Source: SMYC01 sp963578475 | Lineage (GTDB): Bacteria; Acidobacteriota; Vicinamibacteria; Marinacidobacterales; SMYC01 | Direction: 5' to 3' | Length of the DNA: 64,000 bases | NCBI GenBank assembly: GCA_963578475.1 | Contig: CAUZCL010000006.1 | Span: 76,968-140,967, forward strand | Shown here: piece after piece, positions 52,897-61,755 of the stretch | How positions within the stretch are numbered: position 1 is the stretch's first letter | Layout: every line of letters begins with the position of its first letter | Position numbers and translations under genes: made by a program | The notes under the pieces: model-generated | Told to the model about the DNA's origin: nothing | What the model saw: the letters and a program-made list of their open reading frames with translations, nothing else | Database searches by the model: none

Positions 52897-53664
52897 ATGC
52901 AAGACGTTCGGCGTTCGGAGCTGATGGCACTCGCCGCCGCGCGGGAGATTCAGGACGGCGACGTCGTCTTCGTCGGCATCGGGCTTCCCAATCTCGCCGT
53001 CAACCTCGCGCGGCGTAGCCACGCCGGTGGTGTGCAGCTCGTCTACGAAGCCGGGGTCTACGGCGCACAGCCTATCCGTCTCCCCATCTCTATCGGCGAT
53101 CCGTGCCTCGTCACAGGAGCTCTTCAGGTCATGCCGATGGCGGAAACCTTTCTCTACTTTCTGCAAGGCGGGCGGATCGATGTCGGCTTTCTCGGCGCGG
53201 CGCAAATCGACCGCTTCGGTAACTTGAATACGACCGTGATCGGCGACGATTACCGCCGGCCTAAAGTGCGGCTTCCCGGTTCCGGGGGCGCGGCGGAGAT
53301 TTCTTGGCTTGCGAAAAAGACCGTGATCCTGCTGCCGCAAAAGCGAAGTAAGTTTCCCGAACATCTCGATTTTCGAACGAGCCTTGGCTTCCACGAAGGC
53401 GGCCGATCGCGTGAGTCTCTTGAGGCGCCAGGCGGCGGGCCAGAGCGCGTGATCACCAACCTCGGCGTTTACGGTTTCGACCCCGAAACGCGGGAGATGG
53501 TGCTAGAGAAGATCCACCCGGGGGTCACGCTCGATGAAGTGCGAGCCGAGGTCGGCTGGCCGCTTCGCGTAGGGGAGCCCCTCGGCGAGACCGAGCTTCC
53601 AGACGCCGCCACATTGCGCCTCCTTCGTGAGGAGCTCGACCCGAAAGGCATTTACCTTGGCTGA
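52897..53664 (+). CDS. CoA-transferase subunit B
   Basis: This 255-residue protein is the B subunit partner: ELMALAAAREIQDGDVVFVG, then IGLPNLAVNLARRSHAGGVQ, and the active-site Glu region LVYEAGVYGAQPIRLPISIG. It continues FLGAAQIDRFGNLNTTVIGD and RVITNLGVYGFDPETREMVL. It follows subunit A directly (one-base gap) and overlaps the next aminotransferase by eight bases. Together they transfer CoA between carboxylic acids. A similar pair is used in glutaconate and related acid metabolism; the neighbours here suggest use in amino acid breakdown. Confidence 0.88.
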   Translation: MQDVRRSELMALAAAREIQDGDVVFVGIGLPNLAVNLARRSHAGGVQLVYEAGVYGAQPIRLPISIGDPCLVTGALQVMPMAETFLYFLQGGRIDVGFLGAAQIDRFGNLNTTVIGDDYRRPKVRLPGSGGAAEISWLAKKTVILLPQKRSKFPEHLDFRTSLGFHEGGRSRESLEAPGGGPERVITNLGVYGFDPETREMVLEKIHPGVTLDEVRAEVGWPLRVGEPLGETELPDAATLRLLREELDPKGIYLG

Positions 53665-54754
53665 GATCAATCTTCGCATTCCCGGGCCAACGCCTTGCCG
53701 CGAGGAAGTCCTCGAGGCGGTCGCGCGGCCGATGATGAATTACCGCGGCCCCGAGATGGCGGAGCTCATGAAAGAGCTCACCGGCAATTTGAAGCGCTTT
53801 CTCGATACGAGCCGCGACGTGCTGCTCGTGACCGCGAGCGGCACCGGCGGGCTGGAGGCAACGATGGCCAATACGATTAGCTCTGGCGACCGCGTCCTCG
53901 GCGTGAACGCGGGTGTCTTCGGCAGGAGATTTTGTGACGTTGCCGAAGCCTTCGGTGCTTCGTTGCAAACGATCGAGGTCGAGGAAGGGCGCGCGCTCGA
54001 TCCCGAGACGCTAAAGCATGCACTCCATGAAGAAAAAAACTGTCGCGCGGTCCTGCTCACGCATAACGAGACCTCGACAGCCGTCGCGCATCCAATTGAG
54101 GATCTCTGTCGTGTGGTGCGTGAGGAAAGTGACGCCCTCGTCTTCGTGGACGCGGTATCGAGCCTCGGTGCCATGCCACTTCCGATCGACGAGCTCGGCA
54201 TCGATGTCGTCATCTCCGGGTCGCAAAAGGCTTGGGGAGTACCCCCGGGGATGGTCATGCTCGCGCTGTCCGAGAAAGCCTGGAAGGCGACCGAGCGGGC
54301 GACTTCGCCTCGGTTCTATTTTGACCTCCGGCGCTATCGCGACGCGCAAGCGCGCGGAAGCTTTCCGTTCACACCGGCGCTTCCCGTCATCTACGGGCTT
54401 TCGGTCGCTCTCGGCTTCATGCTACGCGAAACCTCCGATGGGATCTTCGCCCGTCACGCGCGCATCGCCGAGATCGCTCGCGAGGGCGTTCGTTCACTCG
54501 GGCTCGAGCTATTCGCCGATCTGGCGCACGCATCCTCTACCGTGACCGCGATGAAAGTGCCCGCGGGCATTGACGAAAGCGCGCTCGTTGCGCTCTTGCA
54601 CACGCGCTACGACACCGTCTATGCGCGAGGGCAGGAGGGTCTCCGCGGGAAGATCCTGCGCCTCGGCCACCTCGGATGGGTGCAAGAGCCCGAGATCGAG
54701 CTCGCGCTTCGCGCTCTTCGGAGAGCTCTTGCCGATCTAGGTCACCGCATTTGA
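53657..54754 (+). CDS. Class V aminotransferase (alanine-glyoxylate / serine-pyruvate type)
   Basis: Start TTG 53657 lies eight bases inside the preceding gene and gives 365 residues. It belongs to the SPT/AGT family: LRIPGPTPCREEVLEAVARP, NYRGPEMAELM, LLVTASGTGGLEATMANTIS, VFVDAVSSLGAMPLPIDELG and the PLP-lysine in SGSQKAWGVPPGMVMLALS. The end has RGQEGLRGKILRLGHLG, which fits the family. It would transaminate a small amino acid such as serine or alanine to glyoxylate or pyruvate. Coupling to CoA-transferase and a second aminotransferase implies one degradative or interconversion route. Confidence 0.9.
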   Translation: MAEINLRIPGPTPCREEVLEAVARPMMNYRGPEMAELMKELTGNLKRFLDTSRDVLLVTASGTGGLEATMANTISSGDRVLGVNAGVFGRRFCDVAEAFGASLQTIEVEEGRALDPETLKHALHEEKNCRAVLLTHNETSTAVAHPIEDLCRVVREESDALVFVDAVSSLGAMPLPIDELGIDVVISGSQKAWGVPPGMVMLALSEKAWKATERATSPRFYFDLRRYRDAQARGSFPFTPALPVIYGLSVALGFMLRETSDGIFARHARIAEIAREGVRSLGLELFADLAHASSTVTAMKVPAGIDESALVALLHTRYDTVYARGQEGLRGKILRLGHLGWVQEPEIELALRALRRALADLGHRI

Positions 54755-56121
54755 GCGCGTCACGCTCACACGAACGCCTCGGCTCGTGGAAAGAAGAGTG
54801 GGCGCCGATGTTGCGACTTGCCCTTCCTGTCGTGGTGGCGGAGCTCGGCTGGACGGCGATGGCGACCGTCGATACATTGATGGTGGGCCGGTTGAGCCCG
54901 GAAGCGATCGGGGCCGTGAGCCTCGGTTCAGGAATCTTCCTCGGCGTCACCATGTTCGGGATGGGCCTGCTACTCGGCCTGGACACTTTGATCTCTCAAG
55001 CCTTCGGCGCGGGAAAGCTCGAAGACTGCCATCGCTCGCTCTTGCACGGTATTTACGCCGCGCTCGCGTTGGCAGTCCCTTTGATGGGGATCCTTCTGCT
55101 CGTCATCCGCGCGCTTCCTGGATTCGGGATCAACCCGGACGTTCTCGAGCTCACGATCCCCTATTTGCGTCCGGTGACGTGGAGTTTGCTGCCGCTGCTT
55201 CTCTACTCAGCCTCGCGGCGGTTCCTTCAGGCCACCGGCCATGTGACGATGGTCATGGTCGTCTTGGTGACCGCAAACCTCGTGAACGTGGTCACGAACT
55301 GGGGGTTGATCTTCGGGCATTGGGGTCTTCCCGAGCTCAGCGTCGTGGGCGCCGGCTGGGCGACGTTCGCATCGCGCACGTTCATGGCCATTACGCTCCT
55401 CGTTGCCATCGTGTTTTACGAGTGGCGCGGGCACCGGGGCCTCTTCCAAACCCCACTCGGCCTCGAGTGGACTCGGATGCGTCGCCTCTTCAGCCTCGGG
55501 CTTCCCGCTGCGTGTCAAATCACGCTCGAGATGGGGCTCTTCAGTGTCGCTACCGTGCTGGCGGGACGATTGGACGCGGCTTCGCTTGCGGCGCATCAGA
55601 TCGCTCTCAGCGTCGCAGCGACGACCTTCATGGTTCCTCTCGGAGTTTCTTCGGCAGCGGCGGTACTCGTGGGCCACGCGGTGGGTGCACGCGATCGAGA
55701 CGGTGTGGCCCGCGGCAGCTGGATGTCCATAGCACTCGGCGTCGGCTTCATGTTCATGGCGATGCTGACGCTCTTTCTGTTTCCAAGACAGATCATCGGC
55801 CTGTTCACGACCGACACGGCCGTATTGTCCGTCGGGGTCTCGCTCCTCTATGTCGCGGCATTTTTTCAGCTCTTCGACGGGCTGCAAGTCGTCACAACGG
55901 GTGCACTCCGCGGTATCGGCGAAACACGGACACCGATGGTGGTCGCGTTCATTGGCTATTGGGTGTTGGGTCTTCCCACGGGCTACGTGCTTTGCTTCAG
56001 GTTAGGCTACGGAGTCTCCGGCCTCTGGGTCGGGATGCTGGTCGGGCTCTTCGTCGTAGGCGTGGTCTTGCTGGCGGTTTGGAGGCGGCGCCTGCGGATG
56101 TGGCGACCCTTAGGCCCTTAG
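54751..56121 (+). CDS. MATE family efflux transporter (NorM/DinF-like)
   Basis: Start TTG 54751, overlapping the aminotransferase stop by four bases, gives 456 residues. The protein has twelve predicted TM helices arranged as two repeats, with family motifs: ELGWTAMATVDTLMVGRLSP in TM1 and LGLDTLISQAFGAGKLEDC. It exports small organic compounds using Na+ or H+ gradients. It is last in the operon. It could remove a toxic intermediate or amino compound of the pathway, or be unrelated. The stop converges with the next gene with a four-base overlap. Confidence 0.92.
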   Translation: MSASRSHERLGSWKEEWAPMLRLALPVVVAELGWTAMATVDTLMVGRLSPEAIGAVSLGSGIFLGVTMFGMGLLLGLDTLISQAFGAGKLEDCHRSLLHGIYAALALAVPLMGILLLVIRALPGFGINPDVLELTIPYLRPVTWSLLPLLLYSASRRFLQATGHVTMVMVVLVTANLVNVVTNWGLIFGHWGLPELSVVGAGWATFASRTFMAITLLVAIVFYEWRGHRGLFQTPLGLEWTRMRRLFSLGLPAACQITLEMGLFSVATVLAGRLDAASLAAHQIALSVAATTFMVPLGVSSAAAVLVGHAVGARDRDGVARGSWMSIALGVGFMFMAMLTLFLFPRQIIGLFTTDTAVLSVGVSLLYVAAFFQLFDGLQVVTTGALRGIGETRTPMVVAFIGYWVLGLPTGYVLCFRLGYGVSGLWVGMLVGLFVVGVVLLAVWRRRLRMWRPLGP

Positions 56122-56909
56122 GGTAGTCCGGGATAAGCGTTGGCTTCCCGTTCGTGCCAGCGCGCGTCGTGATCGGGCCAGCCGGCGAAAAACACGGGCA
56201 CACCCGAGGCGAAGACGAGCCAGTTGAAGCGGAGGCGCTCGTGGTGCCATTCACGGATAGCCGCGCCGCGCTCGGCCTGCAAGCTATGAATGAGCTCGTG
56301 ACCGAGCACTTCGCGCCGATCGTCCTCACTCTTGGTCGCGTCGATCCAAATGGCTCCCGGAACGTAGAAGCCGCGCAGGCGAGGCGGCGGATCGTGATTC
56401 AAGAAAACGAGGCTTCCTGTCAGAAGCGTTCGCTTCGCGTCGAAAGAATACGGGTCGCCCGCGAGCATGTAATAGGTGGAAAAGGCAGCGTTGATGACGT
56501 CGAGCTCGACACGCGGCGCGCCGTCGAACTTGAAATGGATGAACGAGTGCGTGAGCTCCCAATGCTGATAGAGCATCTTGTCGAAGACCGGCAGCCCGCG
56601 CATCGAACGCCGCGTGGTCAAGGTCGATTTTTGCGCAAGTGTTTTGCCCGCGAGCGCCCAGCTGGGATGTTGGCCAGCGATCGTGTAGCCGGCATGGGCC
56701 ATGAGGCCGGCGGCGCTCCCCTCGGCCAGAGCTTTTTTGAAGGCTTGACCCGGTGATTCACGCTGAGGAATAAGCTTTCCAAAGAAGCTGACAGCGACGT
56801 TAAAGCCCACTTGTCCCAAGATGAGCTTTGGGTCCGCCCACTGCGCTGCCGCCGCACGCGGCAGAAGGCAGACGAGCGCAATCCCGCAAATCCATTGGCG
56901 GCTCCCCAT
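56118..56909 (-). CDS. Secreted protein with HELIH motif (putative metallopeptidase-like)
   Basis: Start ATG 56909 with GGGGGGA upstream gives 263 residues; a longer reading adds 19 poor ones. The N-terminus is a signal peptide (WICGIALVCLLPRAAAA, cut before QW). No known family was recognised. Near residues 204-208 it has EVLGHELIHSLQAERGAAI, an HExxH zinc-binding motif preceded by GYYxPGAIWID-like text (GFYVPGAIWIDATKSEDDRR). A Glu-rich third-ligand helix could be WHEREANAY near the C-terminus. It might be a zinc metallopeptidase of the periplasm, or a structural relative. Stop overlaps the MATE stop by four bases. Confidence 0.55.
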   Translation of the reverse strand: MGSRQWICGIALVCLLPRAAAAQWADPKLILGQVGFNVAVSFFGKLIPQRESPGQAFKKALAEGSAAGLMAHAGYTIAGQHPSWALAGKTLAQKSTLTTRRSMRGLPVFDKMLYQHWELTHSFIHFKFDGAPRVELDVINAAFSTYYMLAGDPYSFDAKRTLLTGSLVFLNHDPPPRLRGFYVPGAIWIDATKSEDDRREVLGHELIHSLQAERGAAIREWHHERLRFNWLVFASGVPVFFAGWPDHDARWHEREANAYPGLP

Positions 56910-57201
56910 CGATTCCCCCCTCGACTCATGGGGAGATAGAGCAATATCGCTGCCATGACCGGCCAAAGCCGAAGTGTCAGACTCGGCGGAACTTCTGCGC
57001 TGCTATCCGGGCTCGGAACGGAAAACGCGTAGTGAGAAGTTCTCGCCGCGATGTAGATATGACATAGATCAAGCCCTGCGATGCATCGAGTGCTCATCGG
57101 ACCCGTTCTCTTGGGGCTCCTCCCGATCTTCGTCGATTGGCGCTTGACTGGCTCGAAGGGTTGAAGCGGCTTGCCGCGAGCGCGTGAGTTAAGATGGCGC
57201 C

Positions 57202-58187
57202 GTGCAGCTGACAGGAACTTCGCTCACACTCGGGGACATTGAAGCGATCTCCATGCGCGGGGAGCCGGTAACCCTCGCGGACGAGGCCAAGAGCCGCGTG
57301 AAGCAGTCGCGCCAGGTCGTCGAAGACATTCTCGCCTCGGAGCGCGTTGTCTACGGGATCAATACCGGTTTCGGCAATTTCCGGAACGTGGTGATCCCGC
57401 GACACGATCTCGAGACCCTGCAAATGAACCTGATCCGTAGTCATGCGGCTGGCGTGGGCGACCCGTTCCCCGAAGAAATCGTGCGCGCGATCTTGCTCCT
57501 TCGTGTCAACGCCCTCGCCTCTGGATTCTCGGGGGTCGTTCCGTCGACCCTCGACGCTCTCGTGGCGATGCTCAACAAAAGGGTGCACCCGGTCGTGCCC
57601 ACGAAAGGGTCGGTGGGCGCGAGCGGGGACTCGCTCCTCTCGCCCATGTCTCGCTTGTCTTGATCGGCGAGGGCGAAGCGTTTTATCGCGGCGAGCGGCT
57701 TTCTGGCGCAGAAGCGCTCTCGCGCGCCGGGCTCAAAAAGGTTCGCTTGCACCCGAAAGACGGCCTCGCGCTCATCAACGGAACGCAAGTCATGACAGCG
57801 CTTCTGTCGCACGCGGTGATCCGGGCTCACCGAATCGTGCGCTCTACCGACATTATCGGCGCTTTGACGCTCGATACGCTCCTCGGAACGGATGCCGCTT
57901 TTGACGCGCGGATTCATGACGCGCGCCCGCATGACGGACAAATCGAGACCGCGCGCGGCTTGAGGCAGCTCCTTATCGGAAGCGAGCTGAGAAAGTCACA
58001 CGAAGATTGCGACCGCGTGCAAGACAGCTATTCGCTGCGCTGCATGCCGCAAGTCCACGGGGCGGTGCGCGACGCCCTCGGCTATGTCACTGGCATCGTC
58101 GAGACCGAGATCAATAGCGTTACCGACAATCCGATGATCTTCGTCGATGGCGGCGACGTGATCTCTGGCGGAAATTTTCACGGCGAG
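57202..58187 (+). pseudogene. hutH: hutH (histidine ammonia-lyase), frameshifted and truncated
   Basis: The first 143 codons (from GTG 57202) match HutH: VVYGINTGFGNFRNVVIPRH, and the MIO-forming Ala-Ser-Gly in KGSVGASGD. At 57630/57631 one C is missing from the expected GACCTCGCT, so the frame shifts and a stop follows. In the other frame the match continues with LAPLAHVSLVLIGEGEAFYR, then LINGTQVMTALLSHAVI, QDSYSLRCMPQVHGAVRDAL, NSVTDNPMIF and SGGNFHGE. Homology ends at about 58187. The last ~290 residues of the ~510-residue enzyme are absent. A converging beta-barrel gene fragment lies immediately after, so the end was lost by deletion or rearrangement. The enzyme is expected to be inactive. 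Confidence 0.85.
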
Positions 58188-58202
58188 CACGCTCGAGCCG
58201 TT

Positions 58203-58866
58203 CTAGAGGTAGCCGACATTGAGATGAGGCGAGAACGCGCGCGAGGAGCGCGAAAGGATCAAGAAAGGACGGATGCCCGGCGCGCCCACGCCGAGCAGGT
58301 TCTTTTCGTCTCCCGTCGGGATACGAATATCCACCGCCAGTGCGGCACTCGACGTGAAGCGGCCTTTGAGGCGTAGGGTCAGGTCACCGAGTCCGCTCGC
58401 CGAACCGAATGCGGTGTAGGTGCGCTGGTTGCCGATATCGTCTCCTTGCAGGCGGAAGAAATGGACCTTGTCGTTTCCTGCCGTGCCAAGTCGCTGGACG
58501 GTCGCCGACGAGATGACGGTCAGATCCGTGCTCACGATCGGAATCGCGAGAGACAGATCGAGCCTATCGGTGAGACCATAGCTGATGAAGGTCGTGAACT
58601 GATTCACCCGTGCCTGGATCGAGTTGTTCGTCGTGACGACATCGATTCTCCCGCCCCCCAGAAAAGCACTGTCGTGCTCGAACACCGCAGGCACATTGTC
58701 GAGATCGAGCCCTTCGATCGTGTCGGGTATGCCCCTCCACCGCATCGCCGTTTACAGTTTCGGCGAAGAGCAGCCAGTCGCGGATGCCGGTTCCCACGAG
58801 GGCCGGGCTCGCAATCGGCGGGTCGTGGTGAAGGTTTTGGAATAGCGAACACGTTATTGACTCCAA
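58203..58866 (-). pseudogene. Truncated outer-membrane beta-barrel (transporter-like) gene
   Basis: The frame 58745-58203 encodes a strand-rich sequence: DTIEGLDLDNVPAVFEHDSA, then FLGGGRIDVVTTNNSIQARV, TDRLDLSLAIPIVSTDLTVI, ASGLGDLTLRLKGRF, VDIRIPTGDEKNLLGVGAPG and SPHLNVGYL. This matches putative outer-membrane transporters of the meta-pathway type (transporter family with IPTGDE-type turns). It stops right after SPHLNVGYL, where homologues continue with more strands, so the C-terminus is missing. Upstream of 58745 the reading continues in other frames (LVGTGIRDWLLFAETVNGD), so the N-terminal part is also frameshifted. The truncation abuts the hutH truncation. Confidence 0.7.
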
Positions 58867-58886
58867 GCTCGGCGACGAGCTGGGAG

Positions 58887-58930
58887 CCCGGCAGGCCCCT
58901 TTTCCGGCGCGCGGGGTCCTGCCGGGTTTT
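58887..58930 (+). terminator. Strong terminator-like hairpin without an adjacent intact plus-strand gene
   Basis: CCCGGCAGG (58887-58895) pairs with CCTGCCGGG (58918-58926), with inner CCCC/GGGG pairs, followed by T4 (58927-58930) and ACTTTTT. It reads plus. No intact plus-strand gene ends nearby; the next plus gene upstream is the truncated hutH, about 700 bases away. It may be left from a lost gene. Confidence 0.6.
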
Positions 58931-59030
58931 ACTTTTTGGAGCGTCCTGCTCGGCAGTTACAATAAGCAAAGCGGAATAATCCGAGCCATCCCCTGTACTC
59001 CTCAGTGGGACCAAACTGAGAGGAGCTACT

Positions 59031-59648
59031 TTGGGCAGCCCAGCCCAAGTGCAGAATCCATCGAGCGCCAGCGAGGACGATCGCGACCTAGTCGTGCGCG
59101 CTCGCGGCGGAGACGATCATGCTTTCGGGGAGATTGTGCATACCTACCAGCGCCGCGTTTATGGTGTGGCCTTGCGGATGACGCGTCGACACGAGGTGGC
59201 TGACGACATCGTGCAAGATACGTTCATTCGCGCCCATCGCAGCCTCGACCGCTTCGAGCCTGGACGCCCCCTCGCACCCTGGCTCATGAGAATAGCCGTG
59301 AATCTCTCGATCAACTATCTCAACGGACCCACGAAGCGTGAGCAGGCGATGTACACGGAAGACCGTCCCGATGGACCGTGGGAGCCGCAAGCCCATGAAG
59401 ACGCGAGCCGCGAGCCGATCGAGACTAATCCGGTACGAAGCTTGATGTCGGCTGAGTTTGCCAGGGCGCTCGGAAAAGCACTCGAGAAACTTTCTCCCGA
59501 ACATCGCGCCGTCCTCACGCTAAAGGTCGATGAAGGGATGCCTTACGCGGAGATCGCGACGACGCTCGGGATCTCCCGGGGCACCGTCATGTCCCGGCTC
59601 TTTCGAGCGCGCGGCAAACTCAAGAACCTACTCAAGGACTATCTTTGA
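59031..59648 (+). CDS. ECF sigma factor (RpoE-like)
   Basis: This 205-residue ECF sigma factor starts at TTG 59031, preceded by a good GAGGAGC. Region 2 (about 20-95): EIVHTYQRRVYGVALRMTRR, then ADDIVQDTFIRAHRSLDRFE. Region 4 (about 140-198): LEKLSPEHRAVLTLKVDEGM, then PYAEIATTLGISRGTVMSRL, a helix-turn-helix. It would recruit RNA polymerase to its own regulon under envelope or other stress. The anti-sigma gene starts one base after its stop, so they are a matched pair. No match to its own promoter was found. Confidence 0.94.
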   Translation: MGSPAQVQNPSSASEDDRDLVVRARGGDDHAFGEIVHTYQRRVYGVALRMTRRHEVADDIVQDTFIRAHRSLDRFEPGRPLAPWLMRIAVNLSINYLNGPTKREQAMYTEDRPDGPWEPQAHEDASREPIETNPVRSLMSAEFARALGKALEKLSPEHRAVLTLKVDEGMPYAEIATTLGISRGTVMSRLFRARGKLKNLLKDYL

Positions 59649-59649
59649 C

Positions 59650-60726
59650 ATGAAATGCGAGAACACCATTCTTCTCGTTGAGAAGCTAGTGGACGGCGAG
59701 GCCAGTGCTGACGAAAAGGCGCTCGTGGAGCAGCACGTCGCTGCCTGCGAGGACTGCCGTTCCCACTACGCGTTTGTCAAAGCCCTCGCGCGCGCTTCCG
59801 AGAAGATCGCGCTCCCGCCGGCGCCGCCACAAGCCTATTGGGACCATTTGCCGTCCAGGATCATCGCGCGTCTTCACGAGGACGAGCACCCGCGGATTTG
59901 GCAGCGTCTATTCGCGCCATCCATGCTCCGATGGGAAGCGCTGGCCGCGACGGTCACCGTAGTCGTGGCCGTCGGTCTGAACGTTTTGCGCGATGGCGAT
60001 CTCGCGGTCGAGTCTCCGACGCCGCAAGAGCTCGGTCAGAGAAACCAAGCCGACATTGTGGAAGAGCTCGAAGCACCTGACGATGGAGTTGCTGCGCTCG
60101 AGCCCCCGGCGGAGCCCCGGGCCCCGACCCCGGCAGCAGCGCCCGCGACCGCACGTGACGAAGCGCCCCGCCTGCTGGCGCCCGAGGCAGCACGGAGCAA
60201 CGAGAGTGATTCGGAGAAGCTCGGCCAAACGATCGCCCGGGCTTCGCGTCCTCGCGCCAGGAGCGAAGCTCCCGACGCCCTGAAGTCGAGCCCGGAGCCA
60301 AAGACACCCTCCGAAACGTTGCGCATAGAAAGCGCGGCGAGCTCCCGAGTCACGGAGACCGTCATAGTCGAACCGATGCGCTCAATCGCCTTGCGGGAGT
60401 CTCGAGCCGCCGATCCCGCCGAGCTCGAGTACCAAGCGCTACGCGGAGGAGCACGCCCGGGCATCGCTGGGCGCCGCGGCGCCACCATCGCCGTCGAGGA
60501 TTGTGAGACATGGCGAGCTTATCTCGAGCGCTATTCCGACACGTCGCGAGCGAGCGATGTGCGCTACGAGCTCGCACGCTGCGTCCTCGGCCGCTACGAG
60601 ACCGATCCGAGCGACGCGGGCCGCGAGGTTGCACTTCGCGACGTAGACGTTTTCCTGGGGGCCGAGCCAGAAGGGTCGAGAGCCGAAGAGATTCGCGAGC
60701 GTGCCGCTCCTCTGCGCGACCCTTAG
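59650..60726 (+). CDS. Membrane anti-sigma factor with zinc-finger ZAS domain
   Basis: Start ATG 59650, one base after the sigma-factor stop, gives 358 residues. The N-terminal ZAS domain has the HxxxCxxC zinc motif HVAACEDCRSHYAF (about residues 27-40), which binds its cognate sigma factor. A TM helix lies near 98-114 (LAATVTVVVAVGLNVL). Then comes a long Pro/Ala/Glu-rich extracytoplasmic linker (about 125-240), ending in a charged helical region (about 270-355). It would hold the ECF sigma at the membrane until a signal triggers release. The long periplasmic part is larger than in typical RseA-like proteins and may sense or bind a partner. Confidence 0.88.
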   Translation: MKCENTILLVEKLVDGEASADEKALVEQHVAACEDCRSHYAFVKALARASEKIALPPAPPQAYWDHLPSRIIARLHEDEHPRIWQRLFAPSMLRWEALAATVTVVVAVGLNVLRDGDLAVESPTPQELGQRNQADIVEELEAPDDGVAALEPPAEPRAPTPAAAPATARDEAPRLLAPEAARSNESDSEKLGQTIARASRPRARSEAPDALKSSPEPKTPSETLRIESAASSRVTETVIVEPMRSIALRESRAADPAELEYQALRGGARPGIAGRRGATIAVEDCETWRAYLERYSDTSRASDVRYELARCVLGRYETDPSDAGREVALRDVDVFLGAEPEGSRAEEIRERAAPLRDP

Positions 60727-60727
60727 A

Positions 60728-61717
60728 TTAGAGCGCGAGCCGGTAAACCGTGCTCGAGCTCGCGAGAACCAGACCACCATTGCCATCGAAGGCGAGTCCA
60801 ACGAGAGGCGGTGAGGCGACGACGCGCTCCGGCCTTCCGTCCTGCTCGAGGCGGTAGACACCACTGCCCCCGATGAGCCCTTCGGTGACGTAAAGCGCAC
60901 CTTCGTCGTCGAAGGCCATGCCTTGAGGTCTTCCGAAACATTCATAGACCTTTGTAACTTGAGCCTCGACGTCGATACGGTAAATCGGATCGACGGAGGC
61001 CAGGCTCGGCGCCGTGACGAAGAGATTGTCCTCGCTGTCGAACACCATATGATAGGCCGCAACAGAAGGCTCGAGATGGACGAAGGAGCGCGGCTCGCCG
61101 TTGCGCTCGATCCGAAAAATCGTTCCCCTCCTGTCCCCGACATAGAGAATGCCTTCGGAATCGAAGGCGAGACCGGTCGCCGTGCCGAGCTCGTCGGCAA
61201 CGAGATCGACGTCGCGACCTGAAGAGACGCGGTAGACGGCCCCCTCTTCGCGGCTAGAAACATAGAGACAGTCATCCGGTCCCCATGCGAGCCCCGTCGG
61301 GTTCAGGATATCGCTGACGAAAGGCTCGACCATATCGTCGCGATCAATGCAGTAGACCGACACGGGAACTTTTTCACCACGGCTGCCGCTGAAGGTCACG
61401 TATAAGTTGCCTTCAGGATCGAAGACCGGATTGGCGACAGGCTGAAGCTCATCGGCAATCCTATTCGCGAGCGAAATTGCATGCGCGCCGCTCGAGACTC
61501 CGTCCCGCTCGACGCGAACCTCCGGCATCGCCTCCGCGGGAACCACGGTCGTGATCGTACCGGCCGAAACGCGCATCACCTGGGCACGCTGGTCCCCGAA
61601 GAAAACGCCGTGGGCATGGGCTCGTCCCGCATCGAAACTGCCTCTTATCGCTATACGCCCTCCAGGCACCGCGTGAGGCGGTTCGACCGCTGATATCTTC
61701 GGAGGGGGATCGCTCAC
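60728..61717 (-). CDS. IPT/TIG-domain and NHL/SMP-30-like beta-propeller protein
   Basis: This 329-residue protein has an N-terminal Ig-like IPT/TIG domain (about 7-85: ISAVEPPHAVPGGRIAIRGS, then FFGDQRAQVMRVSAGTITTV). A six-bladed propeller of NHL/SGL type follows (about 90-329), with repeated PTGLAWGPDDCLYVSSREEG, TGLAFDSEGILYVGDRRGT and QGMAFDDEGALYVTEGL motifs. No signal peptide was found, so it appears cytoplasmic, although such domains are often exported. It might bind a ligand or act in protein contacts; enzymatic gluconolactonase-type residues are not clear. It converges with the anti-sigma gene (one base between stops). Confidence 0.82.
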   Translation of the reverse strand: MSDPPPKISAVEPPHAVPGGRIAIRGSFDAGRAHAHGVFFGDQRAQVMRVSAGTITTVVPAEAMPEVRVERDGVSSGAHAISLANRIADELQPVANPVFDPEGNLYVTFSGSRGEKVPVSVYCIDRDDMVEPFVSDILNPTGLAWGPDDCLYVSSREEGAVYRVSSGRDVDLVADELGTATGLAFDSEGILYVGDRRGTIFRIERNGEPRSFVHLEPSVAAYHMVFDSEDNLFVTAPSLASVDPIYRIDVEAQVTKVYECFGRPQGMAFDDEGALYVTEGLIGGSGVYRLEQDGRPERVVASPPLVGLAFDGNGGLVLASSSTVYRLAL

Positions 61718-61755
61718 TTCAGTTCCGATTTCGTCCTTCGCCGCATCATAACACG

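Noticed and set aside
54786..56126. 446-codon ORF in another frame of the MATE gene
   Set aside because: Rich in Arg/Gly/Ser with no membrane pattern; the other frame gives a standard MATE transporter.
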